From NCBI RefSeq assembly GCF_002269255.1, contig NZ_CP022823.1, positions 1,302,001-1,366,000 on the forward strand: a stretch of DNA of 64,000 bases, in the 5' to 3' direction. Below are positions 46,043 to 55,386 of this stretch, in pieces (the first letter of the stretch is position 1; each line of letters opens with the position of its first letter). The stretch comes from Klebsiella quasivariicola. GTDB lineage: Bacteria; Pseudomonadota; Gammaproteobacteria; Enterobacterales; Enterobacteriaceae. A program made the position numbers and the translations under genes. The notes beneath the pieces are model-generated. The model was not told the DNA's origin, made no database searches, and was given only the letters and a program-made list of their open reading frames with translations.

Positions 46043-46426
46043 ATGATTACTGGTATCCAAATTACTAAAGCGGCAAACGACGACCTGCTGAACTCTTTCT
46101 GGCTGCTGGATAGCGAAAAAGGCGAAGCACGTTGCCTGTGCGCCAAAGGTGGTTTTGCGGAAGATGACGTGGTTGCGGTGAGCAAACTGGGCGAAATCGA
46201 ATACCGTGAAATCCCGGTAGACGTGAAACCGGAAGTTCGCGTGGAAGGCGGTCAGCACCTGAACGTTAACGTGCTGCGTCGCGAAACCCTGCTGGACGCG
46301 GTTGAGCATCCGGAAAAGTATCCGCAGCTCACCATTCGTGTTTCCGGCTACGCGGTACGTTTCAACTCCCTGACTCCGGAACAGCAGCGCGACGTTATCG
46401 CTCGTACCTTTACCGAAAGCCTGTAA
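46043..46426 (+). CDS. grcA: Autonomous glycyl radical cofactor GrcA (YfiD)
   Basis: The product has 127 residues, the E. coli length. The C-terminus carries the glycyl-radical loop RVSGYAVRFNSL with the radical glycine. The protein replaces the damaged C-terminal part of pyruvate formate-lyase after oxygen exposure. FNR sites upstream indicate induction at low oxygen. Ribosome site GGGAGG. Confidence 0.97.
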   Translation: MITGIQITKAANDDLLNSFWLLDSEKGEARCLCAKGGFAEDDVVAVSKLGEIEYREIPVDVKPEVRVEGGQHLNVNVLRRETLLDAVEHPEKYPQLTIRVSGYAVRFNSLTPEQQRDVIARTFTESL

Positions 46427-46443
46427 GGCTGACGCAAGATGTG

Positions 46444-46473
46444 AAAACGCCGGGATATCCCGGCGTTTTTTTT
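46444..46473. terminator. Bidirectional terminator between grcA and srmB
   Basis: AAAACGCCGGGATATCCCGGCGTTTT-type palindrome (AACGCCGGG / CCCGGCGTT) with long T and A runs, between convergent genes; it touches the srmB stop. Confidence 0.92.
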
Positions 46474-47803
46474 ACTCTTCGTTGGACGCTGATGGCGTTT
46501 CGGCTGCACTTGGCTTGCGGCGCTTACCGATATTCTTGGTATCGCGGTGGCGCTTCTTCACCCGAGGTTTCTCTTTTTCATCTTTTTTCTTCTGAGCGCG
46601 CTTCGCCAGCACTTTCTTCGACGGCTTACCGGTCAGTTTCTCGCTTGGCGCACGGGTCGTTGGGCGCAGTTCATCGATCACCCTGGCCTTCAGCGGCTCT
46701 TCAATATAACGCCCAATCTTACCCAGCAGCAGATGATCATGCGCTTCTACCAGAGAAATGGCGGTTCCTTTTTTACCGGCGCGGCCGGTACGACCGATAC
46801 GGTGCAGGTAGGTATCCGCGGTACGCGGCATATCGAAGTTAAAGACGTGGCTGACGTCCGGAATATCGATACCGCGGGCAGCGACGTCGGTGGCGATCAG
46901 CACGTTCACGCGACCGTCGGTCAGGCGCTTGATGGCTTCGTTACGCTTGGCCTGCACCATCTCGCCTTCCAGCCAGCAGGTGTTAATCCCGGCCTCACGC
47001 AGCCAGTTGGCCAGCTCATGCACGCGCTCGCGCTTACGCACAAAGACGATAGCGCGGGTGGCTTCGGGCTGTTGCAGCAGATTCACCAGCAGTTTGGTTT
47101 TATGTTCGATATCGTCGGCGCGGTAGTACCACTGGTGGATTTTCTTACGCTCACGGGTCGACGGATTGGCGGAAACTTCCACCGGCTCCTCCAGCAGACG
47201 CTCAGCGAAGTCTTTAATCGCATCGCCTTCCAGTGTCGCGGAGAACAGCATCGTCTGCTTACGCCAGCGAGTTTCACCGGCGATGGTTTCGATATCCTGA
47301 GCAAAGCCCATGTCCAGCATGCGGTCGGCTTCATCGAGGATCAGGGTTTCGACGGCGCGGCAGTCAAAGTTCTCTTCTTTAATATATTGCAGCAGGCGAC
47401 CGGTGGTCGCGACCACGATATCCTGGTTTTCGCTGAACACTTCCGCGTGGTTCATGTACGCGACACCGCCGGTAATGGTGGCGATATCCAGATGGGTATG
47501 CTTCGCCAGCTCGCGGGCGTGGTCAGCCACCTGCATCGCCAGCTCACGGGTTGGCGTCAGGATAAGAATTCGCGGCGGGCCGGATTTCTTACGCGGGAAA
47601 TCGAGCAGGTGCTGCAACGCTGGCAGCAGATACGCCGCCGTTTTACCGGTGCCGGTCGGCGCTGAACCGAGAATGTCACGGCCATCGAGCGCAGGCGGAA
47701 TAGCGGCGGCCTGAATGGCTGTCGGGCGAGTGAAACCTTTATCCTGGAGGGCTTCCAGCAGGTTTTCGTCGAGTTCAAGTTCGGAAAAAGTCGTTACAGT
47801 CAT
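46472..47803 (-). CDS. srmB: DEAD-box RNA helicase SrmB
   Basis: The product has 443 residues. Helicase motifs in order are Q-motif (FTRPTAIQAAAIP), GSAPTGTGKTAAY (I), PTRELAMQV (Ia), LILDEADRMLDMGF (II), FSATLEG (III), VFVRKRERV and ATDVAARGIDIPDV (V), HRIGRTGRAGKKG (VI). A basic tail (about 385-443, KKVLAKRAQKKKDEKEK) follows. It acts in early 50S subunit assembly at low temperature. Confidence 0.96.
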   Translation of the reverse strand: MTVTTFSELELDENLLEALQDKGFTRPTAIQAAAIPPALDGRDILGSAPTGTGKTAAYLLPALQHLLDFPRKKSGPPRILILTPTRELAMQVADHARELAKHTHLDIATITGGVAYMNHAEVFSENQDIVVATTGRLLQYIKEENFDCRAVETLILDEADRMLDMGFAQDIETIAGETRWRKQTMLFSATLEGDAIKDFAERLLEEPVEVSANPSTRERKKIHQWYYRADDIEHKTKLLVNLLQQPEATRAIVFVRKRERVHELANWLREAGINTCWLEGEMVQAKRNEAIKRLTDGRVNVLIATDVAARGIDIPDVSHVFNFDMPRTADTYLHRIGRTGRAGKKGTAISLVEAHDHLLLGKIGRYIEEPLKARVIDELRPTTRAPSEKLTGKPSKKVLAKRAQKKKDEKEKPRVKKRHRDTKNIGKRRKPSAAETPSASNEE

Positions 47804-47934
47804 GTTCTACCTCTGAGTGGGCCGCCGATTATAGACGTTACTGACGTAATGTTCATCTGTTTGTAAGGCTATCTGTTCTCCGGTATTGTGCATAGCCTTA
47901 CGTTCAGGAGTTTTTGTCGGCAAGGTTATTGAGG

Positions 47935-48672
47935 ATGTCTCAGTCGAAGTTTGCGCTGCCGCGCAATGGTTTTACCTTCAAACAGTTCTTCGTCGCCCAT
48001 GACCGTTGTGCCATGAAGGTGGGCACCGACGGTATTTTGCTCGGCGCCTGGGCGCCGATTGCCGGCGTGAAGCATGTGCTGGATATTGGCGCGGGCTGCG
48101 GTCTGTTGGCGCTCATGGTGGCGCAGCGTACCGCTCACGATGTGCGTGTCGATGCGGTTGAGCTGGACGAAGAGGCCGCTGCTCAGGCACAGGAAAATGT
48201 CCTCGCGTCACCCTGGTCCGCACGAATTGACGTCAGCCAGGCCGATATTCATCAGTGGCAGCCGTCGCAGACCCGACGCTATGAACTGATAATCAGTAAC
48301 CCGCCCTTTTTTGCCGAAGGGGTGCCTTGCGCAACCTCGCAGCGGGAGCAGGCGCGGTATACCACGACGCTCGATCACGCCTCCCTGCTGACCTGTGCCG
48401 CAGAGTTGATCACGGAAGAAGGATTTTTTTGCGTCGTCCTGCCGGTGGATATCGGGAATGCGTTTATCGAGCGGGCAACCGCGATGGGCTGGCATCTGCG
48501 ACTGCGCACTGACGTGGCGGAGACCGAGCTGCGGCCGCCGCATCGGGTACTTCTCGCTTTCTCGCCAACGGCGGGGGAGTGTTTCAGCGACCGGCTGGTG
48601 ATCCGCGGGCCAGAGCAGCAGTATTCTGAAGGATTTACTGCTCTGACCGAGGATTTTTATCTCTTTATGTGA
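47935..48672 (+). CDS. trmN6: tRNA1(Val) A37 N6-methyltransferase TrmN6 (YfiC)
   Basis: From the ATG at 47935 (GAGG just upstream) the product has 245 residues, as in E. coli. The SAM-binding motif is VLDIGAGCGLLALM (about 45-58) and the adenine-N6 motif ISNPPFF (about 122-128). It methylates A37 of tRNA-Val1. Its last 16 bp overlap the 3' end of convergent nadB. Confidence 0.94.
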   Translation: MSQSKFALPRNGFTFKQFFVAHDRCAMKVGTDGILLGAWAPIAGVKHVLDIGAGCGLLALMVAQRTAHDVRVDAVELDEEAAAQAQENVLASPWSARIDVSQADIHQWQPSQTRRYELIISNPPFFAEGVPCATSQREQARYTTTLDHASLLTCAAELITEEGFFCVVLPVDIGNAFIERATAMGWHLRLRTDVAETELRPPHRVLLAFSPTAGECFSDRLVIRGPEQQYSEGFTALTEDFYLFM

Positions 48673-50276
48673 GCCAGGGGCGACAATATTGAGGGGCCGC
48701 TGTTCGGCAGCGGCTGTGGATAGTCGAGGGTATAGTGCAGACCGCGACTCTCTTTACGCAACATCGCACAGCGTACGATAAGCTCCGCTACCTGCACCAG
48801 ATTGCGCAGCTCCAGCAGATTATTCGAGACGCGGAAGCGGGCGTAATACTCATCCAGCTCCTGCTGTAGCATGGTAATGCGCCGCAGGGCGCGCTCCAGT
48901 CGGCGCGTCGTGCGCACAATCCCGACATAATCCCACATCAGCAGCCGCAGTTCGTGCCAGTTGTGCTGGATAACCACCAGTTCATCCGGGATCTCCACCT
49001 GACTTTCATCCCATGCCGGCAGAGAGGCGACCTTCTGAGCCAGTGGCAGGCGCCGGGCGATATCCTCCGCAGCGGACCAGCCATAGACCAGGCACTCCAG
49101 CAGCGAGTTTGACGCCATTCGGTTCGCACCGTGTAGCCCGGTATAGCTGACTTCACCGATGGCGTATAAACCATCGACGTCAGTACGGCCATTATCATCC
49201 ACCATCACACCGCCGCAGGTGTAATGCGCGGCGGGAACGATCGGCACCGGCTCTTTTGTCAAATCGATGCCCAGGCCGAGCAGCTTTTCGTAAATCATCG
49301 GGAAGTGCTGGCGAACAAACGCCTCGGGCTTGTGACTGATATCAAGGTACATGCAGTCGACGCCGAGGCGCTTCATTTCATGATCGATAGCACGGGCAAC
49401 AATATCGCGCGGAGCCAGTTCACCGCGCTCGTCAAAGTCCGGCATAAAGCGGGTGCCGTCCGGTCGCTTAAGGTGAGCGCCTTCGCCGCGCAGTGCTTCA
49501 GTAAGCAGGAAATTGCGTGCCTGTGGATGATACAACGCGGTGGGGTGGAACTGGTTGAACTCCAGATTCGCCACCCGGCATCCCGCTCGCCAGGCCATCG
49601 CAATACCGTCTCCGGAAGAGACGTCGGGGTTGGTGGTGTATTGATAAACCTTGGCGGCGCCGCCGGTCGCGAGCACTACCGCCTTCGCGCTGCAGGTTTC
49701 TACGCGCTCTTTATTGCGGTTCCAGATCCAGGCCCCAACTACCCGGCGCGTACCTGGCAGGCCAATTTTATCCGAGACGATCAAATCAACCGCATTGCTG
49801 CGCTCAATGATGCGGATATTAGGATGAGCAAGGGCTTTATCGACCAGTGTCGTTTCCACCGCTTTGCCGGTAGCGTCAGCGGCGTGAAGAATGCGCCGGT
49901 GGCTGTGTCCCCCCTCGCGGGTGAGGTGGTAGCTCTCTTCGCCATTCGCCTGAACCTGGGTGTCGAATAGCACCCCCTGATCGATAAGCCACTGTACGCA
50001 AGGCCTGGCGTTGCTGGCAACGAAGGTGACCGCATGGCGATCGCAGAGTCCTGCGCCAGCGATGAGGGTGTCTTCGACATGAGATTCGATACTGTCCGTC
50101 TCATCAAAGACGGCGGCAATTCCGCCCTGCGCATAAAAGGTCGAACCTTCGCTAATCGGCCCTTTACTAAGTACCGTCACCGAACTGTGCTCTGCCAGGC
50201 GCAGGGCAAGGGAAAGACCGGCAGCGCCGCTGCCAATAATCAACACGTCACAAGAGAAATCAGGTGTGGTATTCAT
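48657..50276 (-). CDS. nadB: L-aspartate oxidase NadB
   Basis: The product has 539 residues. The FAD-binding motif VLIIGSGAAGLSLALRLAEH is at 10-29. Active-site blocks are QGGIAAVFDETDSIESHVED, FHPTALYHPQARNFLLTEALRGEGA and YTCGGVMVDDNGRTDVDGLYAIGE. It oxidises aspartate to iminoaspartate, the first step of de novo NAD synthesis. A perfect NadR box lies 7 bp upstream of its start. Confidence 0.97.
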   Translation of the reverse strand: MNTTPDFSCDVLIIGSGAAGLSLALRLAEHSSVTVLSKGPISEGSTFYAQGGIAAVFDETDSIESHVEDTLIAGAGLCDRHAVTFVASNARPCVQWLIDQGVLFDTQVQANGEESYHLTREGGHSHRRILHAADATGKAVETTLVDKALAHPNIRIIERSNAVDLIVSDKIGLPGTRRVVGAWIWNRNKERVETCSAKAVVLATGGAAKVYQYTTNPDVSSGDGIAMAWRAGCRVANLEFNQFHPTALYHPQARNFLLTEALRGEGAHLKRPDGTRFMPDFDERGELAPRDIVARAIDHEMKRLGVDCMYLDISHKPEAFVRQHFPMIYEKLLGLGIDLTKEPVPIVPAAHYTCGGVMVDDNGRTDVDGLYAIGEVSYTGLHGANRMASNSLLECLVYGWSAAEDIARRLPLAQKVASLPAWDESQVEIPDELVVIQHNWHELRLLMWDYVGIVRTTRRLERALRRITMLQQELDEYYARFRVSNNLLELRNLVQVAELIVRCAMLRKESRGLHYTLDYPQPLPNSGPSILSPLAHIKR

Positions 50277-50282
50277 CGTCTT

Positions 50283-50300
50283 TGTTTAATTTACTAAACA
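50283..50300. promoter_or_regulatory. NadR box upstream of nadB
   Basis: TGTTTAATTTACTAAACA is the exact TGTTTA-N6-TAAACA palindrome bound by NadR, which represses nadB when NAD is plentiful. The gene-free stretch 50277-50603 otherwise holds upstream rpoE promoter sequence. Confidence 0.88.
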
Positions 50301-50586
50301 CATTTCGCTCACAATAGCACCAGCCTGCGAGGAATCGTACAATTTTTTTGCCTGGCGTTGTGACGGCTAAACAGAAAGGGACGGGAAAGGTGGCGTTGAG
50401 GGCGTAAAAAACGAAGCGGGGCCGCTTGTTTCTATAGGATTTTATAGTGAAATAAACGCCGTGTTACGATACCCTTCAAACGGGCCTGCGCTTTTTCTTA
50501 TTGACTAACCTATCGTTTAGCAACCTGGGCATATAATGATTGATAACGATCTGCCGCCGTTGCCAGACAAAAAACAAAAGCGTAAC

Positions 50587-50614
50587 GGAACTTTATTGTT
50601 TTCATGCACTCCAA
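50587..50614 (+). promoter_or_regulatory. Sigma-E autoregulated promoter of rpoE
   Basis: GGAACTT at 50587-50593 and TCCAA at 50610-50614 are 16 bp apart, the layout of sigma-E promoters. The inferred transcript start (about 50620) gives a 75-base leader before rpoE and begins inside the rseD frame. Confidence 0.7.
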
Positions 50615-50699
50615 CAGTCAGCTTGCTCATAATGCAGATTTTGGGTGGTGTTTTGAAGACGCATGGGAATTGGGTTTGGGGAGACATTACCTCGGATGA
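50604..50699 (+). CDS. rseD: rpoE leader peptide RseD
   Basis: A frame from ATG at 50604 encodes about 31 residues (MHSNSQLAHNADFGWCFEDA...). Its stop TGA overlaps the rpoE start as ATGA, so translation of rpoE should be coupled to it. The frame is closed upstream by a TAA near 50583. The E. coli rseD frame is described at this place; the exact start here is uncertain because an earlier non-ATG start in the open part is possible. It has no recognisable domain. Confidence 0.7.
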   Translation: MHSNSQLAHNADFGWCFEDAWELGLGRHYLG

Positions 50700-51271
50700 G
50701 CGAGCAGTTAACGGATCAGGTCCTTGTTGAACGGGTCCAGAAAGGAGATCAGAAAGCGTTTAATTTGCTGGTGGTGCGCTATCAGCATAAGGTCGCGAGC
50801 CTGGTTTCCCGCTATGTACCGCCGGGCGATATCGCTGACGTTGTTCAGGAATCGTTCGTTAAGGCATGGCGTGCGCTGGACTCTTTCCGGGGAGATAGCG
50901 CTTTTTACACCTGGTTATACCGTATCGCCGTCAACACGGCGAAGAATTATCTGGTTGCTCAGGGACGCCGTCCGCCGTCCAGCGATGTTGACGCCAACGA
51001 GGCGGAAAACTTCGAAAGCGGTGGGGCGTTGAAAGAAATTTCGAACCCTGAGAACTTAATGTTGTCAGAAGAACTGAGACAAATAGTTTTTCGTACCATT
51101 GAATCGCTCCCGGAAGATTTACGCATGGCAATTACGTTACGGGAGCTGGATGGCCTGAGCTATGAAGAGATAGCCGCTATCATGGATTGTCCGGTTGGGA
51201 CGGTGCGTTCGCGTATCTTCCGGGCGCGAGAAGCTATTGATAATAAAGTTCAACCGCTTATCAGGCGTTGA
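50696..51271 (+). CDS. rpoE: Extracytoplasmic stress sigma factor RpoE (sigma-E)
   Basis: From the ATG at 50696 the product has 191 residues, the E. coli length. Region 2 includes VRYQHKVASLVSRYVPPGDI and SFVKAWRALDSFRGDSAFYT; region 4 has LSYEEIAAIMDCPVGTVRSR. It directs transcription of envelope repair genes and is held by RseA. It is first gene of rpoE-rseA-rseB-rseC and coupled to rseD. Confidence 0.97.
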   Translation: MSEQLTDQVLVERVQKGDQKAFNLLVVRYQHKVASLVSRYVPPGDIADVVQESFVKAWRALDSFRGDSAFYTWLYRIAVNTAKNYLVAQGRRPPSSDVDANEAENFESGGALKEISNPENLMLSEELRQIVFRTIESLPEDLRMAITLRELDGLSYEEIAAIMDCPVGTVRSRIFRAREAIDNKVQPLIRR

Positions 51272-51303
51272 CGATAGCGGAATACTGGAAAAGGGTATCA
51301 GGC

Positions 51304-51954
51304 ATGCAGAAAGAAAAACTTTCGGCTTTAATGGATGGTGAAACGCTGGATAACGAACTGCTCAACGAGCTGAGTCGTTCTTCTGAGATGCAAAAAACCT
51401 GGGAGAGTTACCACCTTATTCGCGATACGCTGCGTGGCGATACCGCAGAGGTGCTGCAGTTTGATATCTCCGCCCGGGTGATGGCCGCCATTGAAAATGA
51501 GCCCGTTCGTCAGACGGCGCCGCTTATTCCTGAATCTCAGCCCGCACCAAACCAGTGGCGGCAAATGCCGTTCTGGAACAAGGTGCGTCCGTGGGCCAGT
51601 TCACTGACTCAGATGGGCGTAGCCGCCTGCGTATCGCTTGCGGTAATCGTCGGCGTCCAGCACTATAATGGACAGTCTGATGCGACCCAGCAGCCAGAGG
51701 CGCCGGTGTTTAATACGCTGCCGATGATGGGTAAAGCGAGCCCGGTTAGCCTTGGCGTACCGGCTGACGCATCAGCAGGTAGCGGCCAGCAGGCGCAGGT
51801 GCAGGAGCAGCGCCGCCGGATTAACGCCATGTTGCAGGATTATGAACTGCAGCGTCGCCTGCACGCTGAGCAGCTTCAGTTTGGCCAGGCCCAGACTCAG
51901 CAGGCTGCAGTCCAGGTGCCGGGCTATCAAACTTTAGGAACGCAATCGCAGTAA
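51304..51954 (+). CDS. rseA: Anti-sigma-E factor RseA
   Basis: From the ATG at 51304 the product has 216 residues, as in E. coli. The cytoplasmic anti-sigma domain (MQKEKLSALMDGETLDNELL) is followed by one membrane helix at about 101-118 (MGVAACVSLAVIVGVQHY) and a Gln-rich periplasmic domain. Stepwise cleavage by DegS and RseP frees sigma-E. Its stop overlaps the rseB start by one base. Confidence 0.97.
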   Translation: MQKEKLSALMDGETLDNELLNELSRSSEMQKTWESYHLIRDTLRGDTAEVLQFDISARVMAAIENEPVRQTAPLIPESQPAPNQWRQMPFWNKVRPWASSLTQMGVAACVSLAVIVGVQHYNGQSDATQQPEAPVFNTLPMMGKASPVSLGVPADASAGSGQQAQVQEQRRRINAMLQDYELQRRLHAEQLQFGQAQTQQAAVQVPGYQTLGTQSQ

Positions 51955-52910
51955 TGAAGCAACTTTGGTGTGCTATGTCACTCATGGCAGGCAGCCTGTT
52001 GTTCTCTGTCAACGCCTCGGCTGATACATCGTCCGGGGCGTTGTTGCAGCAGATGAACCTGGCCAGCCAGTCACTCAATTATGAGCTGTCTTTCGTCAGC
52101 ATCAGCAAACAAGGCGTTGAGTCGCTGCGTTATCGTCATGCGCGGCTGAACAACCAGCCGCTGGCGCAGCTGCTGCAGCTGGACGGTCCGCGCCGGGAAG
52201 TGGTTCTGCGCGGTACAGAAATCAGCTATTTTGAACCCGGTCTCGATCCATTCACGCTGAACGGCGACTATATCGTCGATTCGCTGCCGTCATTGGTTTA
52301 CAGCGATTTCAAACGTCTTTCCGCAGCGTATGATTTTATTTCTGTGGGCCGTACCCGTATTGCTGATCGCCTGTGCGACGTCATTCGCGTCGTGGCCCGC
52401 GACGGCACGCGCTATAGCTTTATCGCCTGGCTGGACGCTGAAACTAAGCTGCCGCTGCGCGTCGATTTGCTCGACCGCGATGGCGAAACGCTGGAGCAGT
52501 TCCGGGTGGTCTCCTTCAACGTTGGCGATAATGTAAGCGCCAGCATGGAGACGCTGGCAAAAGCGAATCTGCCGCCGCAGCTGTCGGTGCCTGAAGGAGG
52601 CGACAAAGCCAACTTCAACTGGGCGCCGACGTGGCTCCCGCAGGGCATGACGGAGGTTTCCAGCAGCCAACGCCGTCTTCCCACCTTTGACGGTCCGGTA
52701 GAATCACGTCTCTATTCCGACGGCTTGTTCAGCTTCTCGATTAATATCAACCGCGCCACGGCGGCCAGCAGCGACCAGCTGTTGCGCACTGGCCGACGCA
52801 CCGTCAGCACGACGGTACGCGATAACGCGGAGATCACTGTGGTAGGCGAACTGCCGCCGCAGACGGCGAAGCGTATCTCAGACAGCATTAAATTCAAGGC
52901 AGTACAATGA
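51954..52910 (+). CDS. rseB: Sigma-E regulator RseB
   Basis: The product has 318 residues with a signal peptide (MKQLWCAMSLMAGSLLFSVN, cut after ASA). The large N-terminal domain (about 24-205) resembles LolA/LolB lipid-binding folds and the C-terminal domain binds RseA. It shields RseA from DegS and senses LPS intermediates. It overlaps rseC by 4 bases. Confidence 0.96.
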   Translation: MKQLWCAMSLMAGSLLFSVNASADTSSGALLQQMNLASQSLNYELSFVSISKQGVESLRYRHARLNNQPLAQLLQLDGPRREVVLRGTEISYFEPGLDPFTLNGDYIVDSLPSLVYSDFKRLSAAYDFISVGRTRIADRLCDVIRVVARDGTRYSFIAWLDAETKLPLRVDLLDRDGETLEQFRVVSFNVGDNVSASMETLAKANLPPQLSVPEGGDKANFNWAPTWLPQGMTEVSSSQRRLPTFDGPVESRLYSDGLFSFSININRATAASSDQLLRTGRRTVSTTVRDNAEITVVGELPPQTAKRISDSIKFKAVQ

Positions 52911-53386
52911 TCAAAGAGTGGGCCACCGTGGTTTCCTGGCATAACGGCGTGGCGCAGGTGCACTGCGACGTTAAAGCCTCCTGCAGCAGCTGCGCCTCCC
53001 GCGCCGGCTGCGGCAGCCGGGTATTAAACAAGCTGGGGCCACAGACTAGCCATACCATTAGCGTGCCCTGCGAGCAGCCGTTGTCTGCGGGGCAAAAAGT
53101 GGAGCTGGGGATCGCTGAAAGCAGCCTGCTGGGCTCAGCGCTGCTGGTCTACATGGCGCCGCTGGCGGGGCTGTTTGTGATGGCGTCGATTTTTCAGGTG
53201 CTGTTTGCCAGCGATATCGCCTCGCTGTGCGGCGCGCTGTTGGGCGGCGTCGGCGGTTTTCTGATAGCGCGTGGTCTGTCGCCGCAGCTGGCAGCGCGTC
53301 AGTCCTGGCAGCCGGTAATTTTGAGCGTCGCGCTGCCGCCGGATCTGCTGCGTGTTGATACGCCTTCCTCTGAAATGGGGCAGTGA
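52907..53386 (+). CDS. rseC: Membrane protein RseC
   Basis: The product has 159 residues. A cytoplasmic N-terminal Cys cluster (CDVKASCSSCASRAGCG) is followed by two membrane helices (about 75-97 and 102-121). It is thought to bind FeS and to help the Rsx/SoxR-reducing system and sigma-E control. It is the last gene of the rpoE operon; lepA starts 185 bp later. Confidence 0.94.
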   Translation: MIKEWATVVSWHNGVAQVHCDVKASCSSCASRAGCGSRVLNKLGPQTSHTISVPCEQPLSAGQKVELGIAESSLLGSALLVYMAPLAGLFVMASIFQVLFASDIASLCGALLGGVGGFLIARGLSPQLAARQSWQPVILSVALPPDLLRVDTPSSEMGQ

Positions 53387-53571
53387 TTTCACTGTCCCTC
53401 ATCTTTATTTACTCTTCCTGTTACAACGCCACAATTTCTGCCGTTATGCTGGATCTAACAGCATTTCCTGGTTTCACGGATGTAGTGTAGAATGCGGCGT
53501 TTTCGGATTAAAAAACGTCAGGCACAGTACAGCGGCCTCATGATACTCGTAAGGCATAATTAACTCTAAAT

Positions 53572-55371
53572 ATGAAGAATATACGTAACTTTTCGATCAT
53601 CGCTCACATCGACCACGGTAAGTCGACGCTGTCTGACCGTATCATCCAGATTTGCGGTGGCCTTTCTGATCGCGAAATGGAAGCCCAGGTTCTGGACTCC
53701 ATGGATCTTGAGCGCGAACGCGGGATCACCATCAAGGCGCAGAGCGTCACCCTGGACTATAAAGCCAGCGACGGTGAGACCTACCAGCTGAACTTTATCG
53801 ACACCCCGGGTCACGTGGACTTCTCCTATGAAGTTTCCCGTTCTCTTGCCGCGTGCGAAGGCGCGCTGCTGGTGGTAGACGCCGGGCAGGGTGTAGAAGC
53901 CCAGACCCTGGCCAACTGCTACACCGCCATGGAGATGGACCTGGAAGTGGTTCCGGTACTTAACAAGATCGACCTGCCTGCGGCCGACCCGGAGCGCGTA
54001 GCGGACGAAATTGAAGATATCGTCGGGATTGACGCTCACGACGCGGTGCGCTGCTCGGCGAAAACCGGCGTTGGCGTGCCGGACGTGCTGGAACGCCTGG
54101 TACGCGATATTCCGCCGCCGGAAGGCGATCCGGACGCGCCGCTGCAGGCGCTGATTATCGACTCCTGGTTCGATAACTACCTCGGCGTGGTGTCGCTGGT
54201 GCGGATTAAAAACGGCACCATGCGCAAGGGCGACAAAATTAAGGTGATGAGCACCGGTCAGGTCTATAACGCCGACCGTTTGGGCATCTTCACCCCGAAA
54301 CAGGTTGACCGTACCGAGCTGAAATGCGGCGAGGTGGGCTGGCTGGTCTGCGCGATCAAAGACATCCTCGGCGCGCCGGTGGGCGATACCCTGACCGCCG
54401 CCCGCAACCCGGCAGACAAAGCGCTGCCTGGCTTTAAGAAGGTGAAACCGCAGGTTTATGCCGGCCTGTTCCCGGTGAGCTCCGATGATTATGAAGCCTT
54501 CCGCGACGCGCTGGGCAAACTGAGCCTCAACGATGCCTCTCTGTTCTACGAGCCGGAAAGCTCTACCGCGCTGGGCTTCGGCTTCCGCTGCGGCTTCCTT
54601 GGCCTGCTGCACATGGAGATCATTCAGGAACGTCTGGAGCGTGAATACGATCTCGACCTGATCACCACCGCGCCAACGGTAGTCTACGAAGTGGAGACCA
54701 CCTCCAAAGAAGTTATCTACGTCGACAGCCCGTCCAAGCTGCCGCCGCTGAATAATATTCAGGAGCTGCGCGAGCCAATCGCCGAGTGTCACATGCTGCT
54801 GCCGCAGGAGTTCCTCGGTAACGTGATCACCCTGTGTGTCGAGAAGCGTGGCGTGCAGACCAACATGGTTTACCACGGTAAACAAGTGGCGCTGACTTAC
54901 GAAATCCCGATGGCGGAAGTGGTCCTCGACTTCTTCGACCGTCTGAAGTCTACCTCCCGCGGCTATGCGTCGCTGGACTACAACTTCAAACGCTTCCAGG
55001 CGTCGAACATGGTACGTGTCGACGTGCTGATCAACGGCGAGCGCGTCGATGCGCTGGCGCTGATCACCCACAACGATAACGCGCCGTATCGCGGCCGCGA
55101 GCTGGTGGAAAAGATGAAAGATTTGATTCCGCGTCAGCAGTTCGACATTGCGATTCAGGCGGCCATCGGCAACCACATCATCGCGCGCTCTACCGTGAAA
55201 CAGCTGCGTAAAAACGTCCTGGCGAAATGCTACGGCGGCGACGTCAGTCGTAAGAAAAAGCTGCTGCAGAAGCAGAAAGAAGGTAAGAAGCGTATGAAGC
55301 AGGTCGGTAACGTTGAGCTGCCGCAGGAAGCGTTCCTCGCCATTCTGCACGTTGGTAAAGACGGCAAATAA
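53572..55371 (+). CDS. lepA: Translation GTPase LepA (EF4)
   Basis: The product has 599 residues, the E. coli length. GTPase motifs are AHIDHGKST (G1), RGIT (G2), DTPGH (G3) and NKID (G4). EF-G-like domains follow and the unique basic C-terminal domain ends GKKRMKQVGNVELPQEAFLA. It acts on ribosomes during initiation or subunit biogenesis. It is followed by lepB after 15 bp with AAGGAG. Confidence 0.97.
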   Translation: MKNIRNFSIIAHIDHGKSTLSDRIIQICGGLSDREMEAQVLDSMDLERERGITIKAQSVTLDYKASDGETYQLNFIDTPGHVDFSYEVSRSLAACEGALLVVDAGQGVEAQTLANCYTAMEMDLEVVPVLNKIDLPAADPERVADEIEDIVGIDAHDAVRCSAKTGVGVPDVLERLVRDIPPPEGDPDAPLQALIIDSWFDNYLGVVSLVRIKNGTMRKGDKIKVMSTGQVYNADRLGIFTPKQVDRTELKCGEVGWLVCAIKDILGAPVGDTLTAARNPADKALPGFKKVKPQVYAGLFPVSSDDYEAFRDALGKLSLNDASLFYEPESSTALGFGFRCGFLGLLHMEIIQERLEREYDLDLITTAPTVVYEVETTSKEVIYVDSPSKLPPLNNIQELREPIAECHMLLPQEFLGNVITLCVEKRGVQTNMVYHGKQVALTYEIPMAEVVLDFFDRLKSTSRGYASLDYNFKRFQASNMVRVDVLINGERVDALALITHNDNAPYRGRELVEKMKDLIPRQQFDIAIQAAIGNHIIARSTVKQLRKNVLAKCYGGDVSRKKKLLQKQKEGKKRMKQVGNVELPQEAFLAILHVGKDGK

Positions 55372-55386
55372 CCCTAAGGAGTTGGC

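Noticed and set aside
46547..47665. 372-codon frame antisense to srmB
   Set aside because: It is a shadow of the helicase gene without start signals or family features.
53566..55350. Very long open frame antisense to lepA
   Set aside because: It is the complementary frame of a highly conserved gene with strong GC codon bias; the product is rich in His, Arg, Val and Gln and has no family features.
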